A DNA stretch of 64,000 nt from Salipaludibacillus neizhouensis. GTDB lineage: Bacteria > Bacillota > Bacilli > Bacillales > Salisediminibacteriaceae. Below the pieces are notes generated by a model. The model made no database searches. It saw only the letters and a list, made by a program, of their open reading frames with translations, and was not told the origin of the DNA. Made by a program: the position numbers and the translations under genes. The stretch spans positions 1,720,930 through 1,784,929 of the forward strand of contig NZ_KZ614146.1 of the NCBI RefSeq assembly GCF_002886185.1. Reading direction: 5' to 3'. Of the stretch, positions 44,335-54,293 are shown one piece after another (the stretch's first letter is position 1; every line of letters starts with the position of its first letter).

Positions 44335-45936
44335 ATGAAAAAACTAGACATTAACCAAACCGTTGATAAGGATTGTACTTTTCTTTTTAACGAAAAAGCA
44401 TCTGATTTTCTATCGAAATTACATGAAAAATTCGAGGAAGAACGAAAACTGATTCTAAAAGAGCGAATAGACCGTCAAGAAGAAATTGATGGAGGACTCC
44501 TTCCACATTATTTAGCAGATACGAAGCACGTTCGAGACAAAGAGTGGAAAATTGCTTCTATTCCTGCTGACATTGAAGACCGGAGAGTAGAAATTACTGG
44601 ACCCACCAGTCAGCGGAAAATGGTTATCAATGCTTTGAATTCTGGGGCAAAAGTATTTATGGCTGATTTCGAAGATGCTAATTCTCCATCTTGGCAGAAC
44701 ACACTGCAAGGTCAACGGAATATGTATGATGCCATTCGCAGGGACATTGATTTCACAACTGATAATGGAAAAGAATATACCCTGCAACAAGAGGTTGCGA
44801 CATTATTTGTTCGACCAAGGGGATGGCACCTAAAAGAAGAACATGTTTATATCGGAAATGAAGCCATATCAGCGTCACTGTTTGATTTTGGTCTATATAT
44901 CTTTTTTAATGCAAAAGAACTAATAAACAGAGGCTCTGGCCCTTATTTTTATCTACCAAAACTTGAAGGATATAAGGAAGCTAGACTATGGAACAACGTA
45001 TTTACTTTTGCAGAAAAAGAATTAGGTCTCATTCACGGTACGATAAAAGCAACTGTTCTCATCGAAACACTTACGGCTTCATTTGAAGCAGATGAAATAT
45101 TGTATGAACTTCGAGATCATAGCGCTGGCTTAAATTGTGGACGATGGGATTATATTTTTAGTTATATTAAGCGCTTACGAAATCATAAAGCTTTTATTTT
45201 ACCAGATCGCTCCGAAGTAACGATGACCACTAATTTCATGAGAGCGTATACACTTTATGTTATCCAAACTTGCCACAAGAGGGGCGCTCAAGCCATCGGG
45301 GGGATGGCCGCGCAAATTCCGGTAAAAGGGGATGAAGAGAAAAATAATCTTGCGATGATAAAGGTGCAGGAAGATAAAGAAAGAGAAGTGAAAGATGGTC
45401 ATGATGGCACATGGGTGGCTCATCCCGGGCTAGTTCCTGTCGCACTTGAAGTCTTTAACAAGCATATGCCTAACGCAAACCAAGTAACTAGACTAAGAGA
45501 TGATTACCAAATCACAGAGAAGGATTTACTTGGAATTCCTAAAGGAAACATAACCGAAAACGGAGTTCGTTTAAATATAACTGTCTCTATTCAATATATG
45601 GAAGCTTGGCTTAGGGGGCAAGGAGCTGTACCAATCTTTCATTTAATGGAAGATGTTGCTACTGCAGAGATATCACGGACTCAATTATGGCAATGGGTTC
45701 ACCATCCAAAAGGGAAACTGAACTCCGGTGAAAAAATTACTGTCTCTTATGTGCAAAAATTAGTAGAAGAAGAGATGATAAAGTTGGAAGAATTATTTGG
45801 GGATGAAAACATGCAATCGGGCCTTTTTAATCAAGCCAAACAGTTATTGATGGAAATGGTTGAAAAGGAAGACTTTGTTGAATTCCTTACCATTCCAGCC
45901 TATAAAAAATTAATTATGAAAAAGGAGAGAGTCTAA
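44335..45936 (+). CDS. aceB: Malate synthase A
   Basis: A 533-residue enzyme of the glyoxylate shunt: condenses glyoxylate and acetyl-CoA to malate. Family signatures: [10 protein letters not shown] near residue 115, FVRPRGWHL near 160 (catalytic Arg), the acid-rich [17 protein letters not shown] and [11 protein letters not shown] near 250-280, and [12 protein letters not shown] near 325. Start is ATG 44335 with AGGAG nine bases upstream; TTG 44329 in the same frame is the alternative. It is separated from aceA by a single base, so the pair is one operon allowing growth on acetate or fatty acids. Confidence 0.95.
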   Translation: MKKLDINQTVDKDCTFLFNEKASDFLSKLHEKFEEERKLILKERIDRQEEIDGGLLPHYLADTKHVRDKEWKIASIPADIEDRRVEITGPTSQRKMVINALNSGAKVFMADFEDANSPSWQNTLQGQRNMYDAIRRDIDFTTDNGKEYTLQQEVATLFVRPRGWHLKEEHVYIGNEAISASLFDFGLYIFFNAKELINRGSGPYFYLPKLEGYKEARLWNNVFTFAEKELGLIHGTIKATVLIETLTASFEADEILYELRDHSAGLNCGRWDYIFSYIKRLRNHKAFILPDRSEVTMTTNFMRAYTLYVIQTCHKRGAQAIGGMAAQIPVKGDEEKNNLAMIKVQEDKEREVKDGHDGTWVAHPGLVPVALEVFNKHMPNANQVTRLRDDYQITEKDLLGIPKGNITENGVRLNITVSIQYMEAWLRGQGAVPIFHLMEDVATAEISRTQLWQWVHHPKGKLNSGEKITVSYVQKLVEEEMIKLEELFGDENMQSGLFNQAKQLLMEMVEKEDFVEFLTIPAYKKLIMKKERV

Positions 45937-45937
45937 T

Positions 45938-47221
45938 ATGACTAAAACCAATCAACTGGAACAGATGGCGAAAGAATGGAATACGGAACGATTCAAAGGC
46001 ATTGTTAGGCCTTATTCAACGGAAGACGTGTTTCAACTCCAAGGGTCGGTACAGATTGAACATACACTAGCTAGAAGAGGAGCCGAGAAATTGTGGGAGC
46101 TTATTAATGAAGAAGACTATGTTCCGGCGTTAGGGGCTTTAACTGGTAACCAAGCTGTTCAACAAGTAAAAGCAGGGCTAAGAGCAATATACTTAAGCGG
46201 ATGGCAAGTTGCCGCAGATGCAAATATTTCTGGACAGATGTATCCCGATCAAAGCTTGTATCCCGCTAACAGCGTTCCACATGTCGTAAAACGTATTAAT
46301 CAAGCACTTCAGCGTGCAGATCAAATTGAGCATAATGAAGGAGGTGCTAAGAGAGATTGGTTTGCCCCGATTGTAGCGGATGCTGAAGCTGGCTTTGGTG
46401 GCCAATTAAATGTATTTGAATTAATGAAAGGTATGATTGAAGCAGGAGCTGCTGCCGTTCACTTTGAAGATCAATTGTCTTCCGAGAAAAAGTGCGGTCA
46501 TCTGGGTGGCAAAGTTTTATTACCAACGCAACAAGCCGTTAAGAATTTAATTTCTGCTCGTTTGGCAGCGGATGTATCTGGCGTTCCAACCATTATTATT
46601 GCCCGAACTGATGCAAATGCAGCAAATTTAATTACAAGTGATGTCGATGAATATGATCATGATTTTATTGAAGGAAAGAGAACACCTGAAGGATTTTATC
46701 GAACGAAAGCCGGAATAGATCAAGCGATTAGTCGAGGTCTAGCCTATGCACCTTATGCAGATATGATTTGGTGCGAAACGTCAGAGCCTAATTTAACGGA
46801 AGCAAAACAATTTGCCGATGCGATTCACGAAAAATTTCCTGGTAAACTACTCGCTTATAATTGTTCACCTTCGTTTAATTGGAAGAAAAAATTAGATGAT
46901 GAAACCATCGCCAGTTACCAAAAAGAATTAGGTAAGATGGGTTATAAGTTTCAGTTTGTAACGCTTGCAGGTTTTCATGCATTAAATCACAGTATGTTTG
47001 AATTGGCAAAAGGGTATAAAGAAACTGGAATGACAGCTTATTCAAATCTCCAACAGGCTGAATTCGGTAATGAAAAAGCTGGTTATTCTGCAACAAAACA
47101 TCAACGTGAAGTTGGAACAGGTTACTTCGATTCGGTTTCAACCATTGTTTCTGGAGGAACATCATCAACCACAGCATTGAAAGGATCCACTGAAGAAGAG
47201 CAATTTACTACTAGCGGTTGA
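45938..47221 (+). CDS. aceA: Isocitrate lyase
   Basis: A 427-residue enzyme splitting isocitrate into glyoxylate and succinate, first step of the glyoxylate shunt. The catalytic KKCGHLGGK is near residue 185; metal-binding acids lie in [13 protein letters not shown] (near 145), and later YNCSPSFNW near 308 and [16 protein letters not shown] near 340. ATG 45938 follows AAGGAGAG. Length suits the shorter bacterial type (about 430). It shares the aceB promoter and ends at a bidirectional terminator. Methylisocitrate lyase is less likely given the aceB partner. Confidence 0.96.
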   Translation: MTKTNQLEQMAKEWNTERFKGIVRPYSTEDVFQLQGSVQIEHTLARRGAEKLWELINEEDYVPALGALTGNQAVQQVKAGLRAIYLSGWQVAADANISGQMYPDQSLYPANSVPHVVKRINQALQRADQIEHNEGGAKRDWFAPIVADAEAGFGGQLNVFELMKGMIEAGAAAVHFEDQLSSEKKCGHLGGKVLLPTQQAVKNLISARLAADVSGVPTIIIARTDANAANLITSDVDEYDHDFIEGKRTPEGFYRTKAGIDQAISRGLAYAPYADMIWCETSEPNLTEAKQFADAIHEKFPGKLLAYNCSPSFNWKKKLDDETIASYQKELGKMGYKFQFVTLAGFHALNHSMFELAKGYKETGMTAYSNLQQAEFGNEKAGYSATKHQREVGTGYFDSVSTIVSGGTSSTTALKGSTEEEQFTTSG

Positions 47222-47257
47222 TAGGAATGGCACCTTGTTAATTCAATAGAAAATACA

Positions 47258-47293
47258 AAAAACACCAGAAGGTAAATACCTTTTGGTGTTTGC
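47258..47293. terminator. Bidirectional terminator between aceA and the ABC-F gene
   Basis: AAACACCAGAAGGT pairs with ACCTTTTGGTGTTT around AAAT, flanked by an A-run on the left and TTTG on the right, so it can serve both convergent transcripts. Confidence 0.8.
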
Positions 47294-47305
47294 TCTTTCA
47301 ATTAC

Positions 47306-48904
47306 CTATTTTTTTACTTTCTTTAACTCAAGATACTCATTATAAGAGATCTCTTTATCTAAGACACCTTCATCTTGTATTTCAATGATGCGATTGGCGA
47401 TAGATTCATTAAACTGATGGTCATGTGTCGCAAAGATGATAGAACCTTTGAAATTAATTAAGCCATTATTTAATGCTGTAATTGATTCTAAATCCAAGTG
47501 GTTTGTCGGTTCATCCAACATAAGCACATTCGCTCCACTTAACATCATTCTGGATAACATGCAGCGAACTTTTTCGCCCCCGGAAAGAACACTCGCTTTC
47601 TTCTTCGCTTCTTCACCGGAAAAGAGCATACGGCCAAGGAAACCCCGTAAAAATGTTTCTGTTTGATCCTCCGGTGAATATTGGCGCAGCCAATCAATAA
47701 GACTTAACTCAGATCCTTCAAAATACTCTGCGTTATCTTTCGGGAAATACGTTTGAGATGTTGTTACTCCCCATTTATAAGAACCACTGTCTGGTTCCAT
47801 TTCCCCCGCAAGAATTTTCATTAATACTGTTTTTGCATTCTCGTTAGGCCCTACTAATGATACTTTATCATCTTTATTGAGAATAAAGCTAACGTCATTT
47901 AATACCTTTTCACCATCGATCGTTTTAGTTAGGTGGTTGACAGTTAACAAGTCATTTCCAATTTCTCTTTCAGAATTGAAGGCTACATAAGGATATTTCC
48001 TTGATGACGGCTTAATGTCGTCCAACTCGATTTTTTCCAATGCTTTTTTACGGGAAGTAGCCTGCTTCGATTTTGAAGCGTTAGCGCTAAATCTAGCAAC
48101 AAAAGCTTGTAATTCCTCGATTTTTTCTTCCTTTTTCTTGTTCTTTTCTTGAGCTAATTTCAATGCTAATTGGCTGGATTCATACCAAAAATCATAATTC
48201 CCTATAAATACTTTGATCTTACCGAAATCAAGATCAGCTATATGAGTACAGACATTATTTAAAAAGTGTCTATCGTGGGAAACAACAATGACGGTATTCT
48301 TAAAATTGAATAGGAAATCTTCCAACCATTGAATAGCTTCAATATCCAGTCCATTTGTAGGCTCATCAAGGAGAAGTACATCAGGATTACCAAATAACGT
48401 TTGAGCTAAAAGTACTTTAACCTTTTGGCCACCAGTTAGTTCTGACATCTTCTTACTTTGAAGATTATCACTGATTCCTAGTCCTTTAAGAAGAACTGCA
48501 GCATCCGACTCTGCTTCATAACCGTTCATTTCCGCGAATTCTCCTTCAAGTTCAGCTGCTTTCATACCGTCTTCATCAGAGAAATCTTCTTTCATATAAA
48601 TAGCATCTTTTTCTTTCATCACATCATATAAACGTTTATGACCCATCATTACTACTTCAAGTACTATCTGCTCTTCATACTCGAAATGATTCTGCTTTAA
48701 AACAGCCATACGATGACCTGGAGGCATGCTCACTTTTCCAGTTTGTGATTCTATTTCTCCAGATAAAACTTTTATAAAGGTAGACTTACCAGCACCGTTT
48801 GCACCGATTAATCCATAACAATTTCCTGGAGTGAATTTAATATTAACGTCCTCAAACAGCTTTTGATCTCCAAATTGCAAGCTGACATCTGTTACATTTA
48901 TCAT
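47306..48904 (-). CDS. ABC-F family ATPase (YkpA/YbiT-like)
   Basis: A 532-residue soluble protein with two ATPase domains and no membrane part; ABC-F proteins act on the ribosome. Domain one: Walker A GANGAGKST near residue 36, signature ELTGGQKVKV, Walker B VLLLDEPTNGLD. The linker (about 225-310) is lysine-rich and coiled. Domain two: a degenerate Walker A GPNENAKTVLMK, signature VLSGGEKVRC, Walker B VLMLDEPTNHLDL. The unusual second P-loop with AKT is typical of the YkpA/YbiT subgroup. ATG 48904 follows AAAGGATGAGG. Likely a housekeeping translation factor, not a drug-resistance type. Confidence 0.9.
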   Translation of the reverse strand: MINVTDVSLQFGDQKLFEDVNIKFTPGNCYGLIGANGAGKSTFIKVLSGEIESQTGKVSMPPGHRMAVLKQNHFEYEEQIVLEVVMMGHKRLYDVMKEKDAIYMKEDFSDEDGMKAAELEGEFAEMNGYEAESDAAVLLKGLGISDNLQSKKMSELTGGQKVKVLLAQTLFGNPDVLLLDEPTNGLDIEAIQWLEDFLFNFKNTVIVVSHDRHFLNNVCTHIADLDFGKIKVFIGNYDFWYESSQLALKLAQEKNKKKEEKIEELQAFVARFSANASKSKQATSRKKALEKIELDDIKPSSRKYPYVAFNSEREIGNDLLTVNHLTKTIDGEKVLNDVSFILNKDDKVSLVGPNENAKTVLMKILAGEMEPDSGSYKWGVTTSQTYFPKDNAEYFEGSELSLIDWLRQYSPEDQTETFLRGFLGRMLFSGEEAKKKASVLSGGEKVRCMLSRMMLSGANVLMLDEPTNHLDLESITALNNGLINFKGSIIFATHDHQFNESIANRIIEIQDEGVLDKEISYNEYLELKKVKK

Positions 48905-49003
48905 TTACCTCATCCTTTGCATTAAATTACCTTGAAAATTATATCATTTATTCCATTGAAATACGAGGTTTTAAAAGAATTGTTCTAATCTTAAAAGTCG
49001 GCG

Positions 49004-49075
49004 CATACACTATATACAGGGTCCATAAAGAAAAAGGGAGGAGTGGAAATGCGTTTCGAATATCCTAATTATTAA
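49004..49075 (+). other. Possible sporulation-type -10 and eight-codon ORF MRFEYPNY
   Basis: AGGGAGGAG at about 49035-49043 is followed six bases later by ATG 49049 and a complete frame MRFEYPNY ending TAA at 49073-49075. Upstream, CATACACTA (49004-49012) fits the -10 pattern of SigE/SigK promoters, but no clear -35 is seen. The ribosome site is as good as that of real genes. It could be a leader peptide for the gene at 49189 or a tiny peptide gene on its own. Confidence 0.4.
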
Positions 49076-49188
49076 GGTATGTGTATTTTCTACTTAGAAG
49101 AATAGAAGGTTTATTCCTGACTCATATAGGATAATTTATTTAGTGGGACGCTCAAGTGAGTGGCCATTAGAAAGGATGTTCAGAAAAA

Positions 49189-50145
49189 ATGCGACCAGAC
49201 CAAGACCTAGTAATGCTCATGAAAAAACATCCACAATTAGTTGTTGAATCTAATTTTTCCTTTAAAAACTCAACAACTTTTTTTTCGCAAAGGATGACAA
49301 AATTAGAGTATACGGACAACCACAAACAAAAAATAGTTTATTTTTTTCACGGAAATCTATCCTCAGAAGAACTAGGTTATTTTATGGATGAATTTTCAAA
49401 AATGTTCCTACAAAAAACAAATATTTCACAAGTCATCCTAGGGGCGAAAAATATACCTACCGCTTATAGAAATATGCTTGATCACTTTGATGTTTCTTGG
49501 TTCGAAATTGATTTAACACTTGCTAAAAACATGATAAAACAACAAGAAAGTACGAAAATAAACTTTAAAAATCGAATTGAAAGATCAAAGTATCATGATG
49601 CACTGCTTGTTTTCACAGAAGGATTCTTAGGTGCAGACTTGAACACTTCCTGGGACGACTTTTCATTACTTGTTTCGGATCAACAAGTCTCTAAAGTAGA
49701 GGGTGAGTCCCCAAACTGCAAGGAAAGAGTATTTCAAATTTATTACCGCCATCAACTGCGTTATGAAGGTCTCATTCAAATAACCTATCAGAAACGTAAT
49801 GAATTGATGCAATGGCCAGATCTGTTAACTGTGTGTATGACAGAAGTTAATTCCTTAAATGAAGATACTCTTAGAAACGATGTATTTAAGTTAAGTATAG
49901 ATTTCCAAACGTGTGTAGATTGGAATACAGGTTATCTTTTTACAGAAATCCTTTGTGATGATGAAAGGTTAACAGAAAGAGATGCAGAGAGGATTCAATA
50001 TATTTTGCAAAAATGGAACCTTCATCATAATTACTCTTTTCATTTAGCGGAGTATGACCAAGCAGATCTGGAATATTTCATTAAGAAACTAATATCAATA
50101 ACTTTATTAAAAAGTACTGCCCATAGCAAACAGCCTATTTCTTAA
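49189..50145 (+). CDS. Hypothetical protein, 318 aa
   Basis: I do not recognise this protein. ATG 49189 has AAAGGATG about 12 bases upstream, a little far. The product is soluble with alternating helices and strands, no signal peptide and no membrane segment. Landmarks are KIVYFFHGNLSSEELGYFMD, ILGAKNIPTAYRNMLDHFDV (about residues 85-105), a basic middle KNRIERSKYH and a C-terminal acidic helix ERDAERIQYILQKWNLHHNY. No catalytic motif stands out. It is preceded by the tiny ORF at 49049 and followed by a strong terminator, so it is probably a single-gene unit. Confidence 0.65.
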   Translation: MRPDQDLVMLMKKHPQLVVESNFSFKNSTTFFSQRMTKLEYTDNHKQKIVYFFHGNLSSEELGYFMDEFSKMFLQKTNISQVILGAKNIPTAYRNMLDHFDVSWFEIDLTLAKNMIKQQESTKINFKNRIERSKYHDALLVFTEGFLGADLNTSWDDFSLLVSDQQVSKVEGESPNCKERVFQIYYRHQLRYEGLIQITYQKRNELMQWPDLLTVCMTEVNSLNEDTLRNDVFKLSIDFQTCVDWNTGYLFTEILCDDERLTERDAERIQYILQKWNLHHNYSFHLAEYDQADLEYFIKKLISITLLKSTAHSKQPIS

Positions 50146-50150
50146 TGTCA

Positions 50151-50186
50151 GACGAAATCCTCCAATACACTGGAGGATTTCGTTTA
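50151..50186 (+). terminator. Intrinsic terminator
   Basis: ACGAAATCCTCCA pairs perfectly with TGGAGGATTTCGT across ATACAC; the tail TTACAT is weak, but the stem is strong. Confidence 0.75.
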
Positions 50187-50250
50187 CATAAAGCAATAAT
50201 AGATGAGCGTAATTCACTAAATAGCCATAATGAAAACGGCAACATTGTGA

Positions 50251-50268
50251 ATGTGAATAATTTCACAA
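50251..50268 (+). promoter_or_regulatory. Rex operator 1 upstream of adhE
   Basis: ATGTGAATAATTTCACAA matches the Rex consensus TTGTGAW-N4-WTCACAA at all but the first base; another TTGTGA half-site lies directly upstream at 50245-50250. Rex represses fermentative genes until NADH rises. A TATACT (-10) sits at 50300-50305, between the two Rex sites. Confidence 0.78.
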
Positions 50269-50348
50269 TATAACTATAGCTTTATAAAATTATGTACGAT
50301 ATACTAAATTTGTAAACAGATACAAACATTATATTTTTTTAAAAACAA

Positions 50349-50366
50349 TTGTGAAATACTTCACAA
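50349..50366 (+). promoter_or_regulatory. Rex operator 2 upstream of adhE
   Basis: TTGTGAAATACTTCACAA is a full match to the Rex consensus. It ends eight bases before the AAAGGAGGA ribosome site of adhE and lies downstream of the likely promoter, where bound Rex would block elongation. Confidence 0.85.
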
Positions 50367-50388
50367 TAATTTAAAAGGAGGAATTAAA

Positions 50389-52985
50389 ATGGCCGTTGAC
50401 GAGAAGAAATTAAAAAATGTGACAGATGCTGTAAAAGAGGTTAACAGGTTGGTGGAAAAAGCTCAAAAAGCCTATAAAGCATTTTTTAATTTTGATCAAT
50501 ACCACATTGACACCATCGTAAAAGAGATGGCTTTAGCAGGGGCAGATCAACACATGCAGTTAGCTAAGATGGCGGTAGAGGAAACAAACAGAGGCGTCTA
50601 CGAAGATAAAATCATTAAAAATATGTTTGCAACAGAATACATTTATCATGCCATCAAGTACGATAAAACAGTAGGCATTGTTGCTGAAAACGAACATGAA
50701 GAAATGATAGAAATTGCCGAACCAGTTGGGGTTATAGCTGGGGTAACCCCGGTTACAAATCCAACTTCAACGACGTTGTTTAAAATTCTTATATCAATTA
50801 AAACAAGAAACCCGATTATTTTTGCTTTTCATCCATCCGCTCAAAAATGCAGTCAAAAAGCAGCCGAAATACTTTATGAAGCAGCACTTAAAGCTGGAGC
50901 GCCTGAAGGATGCATTCAATGGATTGAGAAACCATCTATTGAAGCAACGCAACAACTAATGAATCACCCAGGTGTGGCCGTTGTTTTAGCGACAGGTGGA
51001 GCTGGAATGGTTAAATCGCCTTATAGTACTGGGAAGCCAGCTTTAGGAGTCGGGCCAGGGAATGTACCTTGCTATATCGAAAGAACAGTTAATATTAAGC
51101 AGGCAGTGAATGATTTAATTCTGTCTAAAACTTTTGATAATGGCATGATATGTGCTTCCGAACAAGCAGTTATTATTGAACAAGTCATCTACGAACAGAC
51201 TAAAAATGAGTTAATTAAAAATAATTGTTATTTCTTAACAAACAATGAACGGAAACTAATTGAAGAACTAGCTATCAATGAAAATACATGTGCGGTGAAT
51301 CCAAAAATTGTGGGGATGCCAGCAGCAGAAATCGCAAAAATGGCAGGATTAAGTGTTCATCCTGATACGAAGATATTAATTGCTGAGTTGAAAACAGTTG
51401 GACCAGAATCACCGTTATCAAGAGAAAAGCTAAGCCCGATCCTAGCTTGCTTTATAGTAAAAGATGTAAAAGAAGGGTTTGATCGTGCCGAAGAAATGTT
51501 AGAGTTTGGTGGTCTAGGTCACACAGCTGTGATCCACTCAGCCAATGACAATGTCGTTCGTGATTTTGCCTTACGTATGAAAGCCGGAAGAATTATTGCC
51601 AATTCTCCATCTTCACAAGGGGCAATAGGCGATATATATAATGGTTACCTTCCATCTTTAACATTAGGTTGCGGCTCATATGGTTCTAACTCTGTGTCTC
51701 AGAACGTTGGTACAGTTAATCTTGTGAACTATAAAAAAGTAGGAAACAGGAAAAACAATATGCAATGGTTCAAAGTCCCGCCAAAAATCTTCTTTGAAAA
51801 AAATTCTAAACAGTATTTAGAAAAAAATGCCGGATATTTCTCGTGCGATGATCGTTACAGATGCCATGATGATCAAAATGGGGTATGTAGATAAAGTTCT
51901 TTATTATTTAAATAAGCGCCAGGACAAAGTACAATATGAGATTTTTTCTGATGTAGAACCTGACCCATCTATTGAAACAGTAATGGCCGGTGCTGAAGCG
52001 ATGAAGGCATTTGAGCCTGATGTTATTATAACCCTGGGTGGAGGATCAGCCATGGATGCTGCAAAAGGAATGTGGGTTTTCTATGAGTATCCAGACCTTG
52101 ATTTCCAAGGCTTAAAACAAAAGTTTCTTGATATTCGTAAACGAGTATATAAATATCCGAAGTTAGGAGACAAAACAAAGTTTGTTGCGATTCCAACGAC
52201 TTCTGGAACTGGCTCTGAAGTCACCTCATTTGCAGTAATTACTGATAAAAAAAATAACGTCAAATATCCTTTAGCAGACTATGAATTAACTCCTGACGTA
52301 GCCATTATCGACCCTGTATACGTACAGTCTGTACCACCGTCTGTAACAGCTGATACAGGAATGGATGTCTTAACACATGCGATAGAAGCCTATGTTTCTG
52401 TCATGGCAAATGACTATACAGATGGATTAGCAATGAAAGCAATTCAACTTGTATTTGACTACCTGCCAAGAGCCTATCGAAATGGAAATGATGAACTTGC
52501 CCGAGAAAAAATGCATAATGCTTCTACGATAGCCGGGATGGCATTTGCTAATGCATTCCTAGGGATTAACCATAGTTTAATTAGGTGCAGAATTCCATAT
52601 CCCTCATGGACGTTCAAACACGATATTAATGCCACATGTGATTCGTTACAATGCTGCAAAACCAAATAAATTTACTGCGTTTCCAAAGTACAACCATTTT
52701 ATAGCAGATGAAAGATACGCAGAAATTGCTAGAATGCTAGGATTACCAGCTAATACTACCGAACAAGGGGTGGACAGTCTTGCCCAAGCCGTAACAGCAT
52801 TAGCGAAAGAACTAGCTATTCCAATGAGTATTGAAGCGTGTGGTGTAAATAAAAAAGATTTTGAAGCAAAAGTAGATAAACTCGCTGACAGAGCATTTGA
52901 AGATCAGTGCACAACAGCAAATCCAAAACTACCTCTTGTAACCGAACTAGCCGAGATATACAGACTAGCATATAAAGGTCTTTAA
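50389..52985 (+). pseudogene. adhE: Bifunctional acetaldehyde/alcohol dehydrogenase, frameshifted
   Basis: Together three frame segments encode a typical 860-residue AdhE that reduces acetyl-CoA to ethanol. The N-terminal CoA-acylating aldehyde dehydrogenase (to about residue 450) is intact, with KTFDNGMICASEQAV carrying the catalytic cysteine. Lesion one is an extra A in the run 51821-51827; the frame then resumes [16 protein letters not shown]. The iron alcohol dehydrogenase shows [14 protein letters not shown] and [11 protein letters not shown]. Lesion two near 52577 removes about nine bases and adds one, so NHSL should be followed by AHKIG but the AHK codons, with an iron-ligand histidine, are missing. 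The last segment covers [12 protein letters not shown] to the end. The alcohol dehydrogenase half must be inactive; a 501-residue aldehyde dehydrogenase could still be made. Confidence 0.9.
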
Positions 52986-53002
52986 CACGTTAGACATTGT
53001 TG

Positions 53003-53033
53003 GATCACCTCTAAGTCGAGGTGATTTTTTTCT
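53003..53033 (+). terminator. Intrinsic terminator of adhE
   Basis: ATCACCTC (53004-53011) pairs with GAGGTGAT (53018-53025), followed by TTTTTTTCTTT. Confidence 0.85.
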
Positions 53034-53040
53034 TTAAGAG

Positions 53041-53196
53041 ATAAGAATTTATAACATTGGCAGCTATCTTTACGCCACGCGTGTCAAAGGGAAACCCATC
53101 TCCTATGGAGTAGCACCTACACGTATTACGTAGGTGCTACTCGGGGGTGGCAAAAGATAACAATGTAATTAATAAAAGACGCTACGCGTTTTTCTT
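53041..53196 (+). repeat. Dispersed intergenic repeat, copy B
   Basis: Starts AAGAATTTATAACATTGGCAG, then CTTTACGCCACGCGTGTCAA. It contains a perfect 13-base hairpin, GAGTAGCACCTAC (53108-53120) with GTAGGTGCTACTC (53130-53142), loop ACGTATTAC, and ends in the mini-hairpin ACGCTACGCGT (53179-53189) between AAAAG and TTTTCTTA. It is nearly colinear with copy C at the end of the window. Confidence 0.8.
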
Positions 53197-53307
53197 ATGT
53201 TAATCTTATTACGACAAGCTTTTACATTGATGCATAGATATATCCTTTTATATTTGCAACTATGTGGTTATCCCGTACAATTAGAAGATGAGAGGAGAGA
53301 TACCGAA

Positions 53308-54243
53308 ATGAAAAGTTTAAATGAAGATCTGATGGAAATAAAGGATCAACTTCGAAGACAATTGAAGTGGAAAGAACATGCGGAAAGACTTCAAACGCAA
53401 ATTAATAATAAGAAAGAAATCACTTCCATTCTTGCAGAAAAACTTGCAGATGAAAAAGAAGACGTCGAAAGCTTAAGAAATCTCTCCATTGCAAATATCT
53501 TTTCAACGATCGCTGGCAATAAACAAGAGAAATTATTGGTTCATGAAAAAGAAGTAATCGAAGCGAAATTAAAATACCAAGAAGCCTATAAGGTTTTATC
53601 TGAATTAAAAGAAGAGCAACAAGAATATTTATTAAAAATAAAGAAATTAGGAGACCTAAATTCTATTTACTCTAAGATGTTAGACCGGAAAGAAAAGCTC
53701 ATTCATGATGAGCAGAGTATTTGGAGTCAAGCTCTTTTTGATCTGACCGAAGCTGAGGTTGATGTATTGGGTGGGCTGCAAGAATATGAAGAAGCAATCG
53801 AAGCAGGAGGGATTGCCCAGCTAGCACTAGGTGACGCAAAAACCTCTTTTGAGAAAGCTAAAGGTTGGTCAACGTTCGATATGTTTGGTGGAGGCGTTAT
53901 CTCAACTTCGATGAAGCACAGTCATTTGGATACTGCTAAAAACACGGTTCATGAAGCCGAAAAACGATTAAGACAATTTCAAGATGAATTGTTGGACATT
54001 CAAAACCATATGAAAATAGATCTAAGCATGAGTGAACTATTAACTTTTGCAGATTATTTTTTTGATGGAATCGTCATAGATTGGATGGTCCACAATAAAA
54101 TTACCCAAGCAATGACCCAAATTGAAGAAACATTTGACTTAGTGACAAGAACGTTAAAAAAACTGGAAGAAGAACAAATACTACTACGTGAAAAAATCGA
54201 CGAATTATCATTAGAAAGAATAAAACTTATCGAACAAGCTTAG
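53308..54243 (+). CDS. Coiled-coil protein of unknown function, 311 aa
   Basis: ATG 53308 is chosen, eight bases after AGAGGAGAG; the longer frame from 53197 would run through the repeat. The product is mostly helical with heptad-like coiled coils at about residues 10-75, 85-135 and 265-305, separated by a conserved-looking glycine-rich hinge KGWSTFDMFGGGVISTSMKH near 192-212. A shorter hinge IANIFSTIAGNKQEK sits near 65. No signal peptide or membrane span. I recall similar uncharacterised Firmicute proteins with a WSTFDMFGGG motif but cannot name a function. The maltose acetyltransferase gene follows 50 bases later. Confidence 0.75.
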   Translation: MKSLNEDLMEIKDQLRRQLKWKEHAERLQTQINNKKEITSILAEKLADEKEDVESLRNLSIANIFSTIAGNKQEKLLVHEKEVIEAKLKYQEAYKVLSELKEEQQEYLLKIKKLGDLNSIYSKMLDRKEKLIHDEQSIWSQALFDLTEAEVDVLGGLQEYEEAIEAGGIAQLALGDAKTSFEKAKGWSTFDMFGGGVISTSMKHSHLDTAKNTVHEAEKRLRQFQDELLDIQNHMKIDLSMSELLTFADYFFDGIVIDWMVHNKITQAMTQIEETFDLVTRTLKKLEEEQILLREKIDELSLERIKLIEQA

Positions 54244-54293
54244 TTGTCGATAAAATAATTATGTAAACTAAAATAGAATGGGTGAAATGGTAG

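Noticed and set aside
53197-53307. Longer N-terminus for the coiled-coil protein
   Set aside because: It would start in repeat copy B without a ribosome site; ATG 53308 has a good one.
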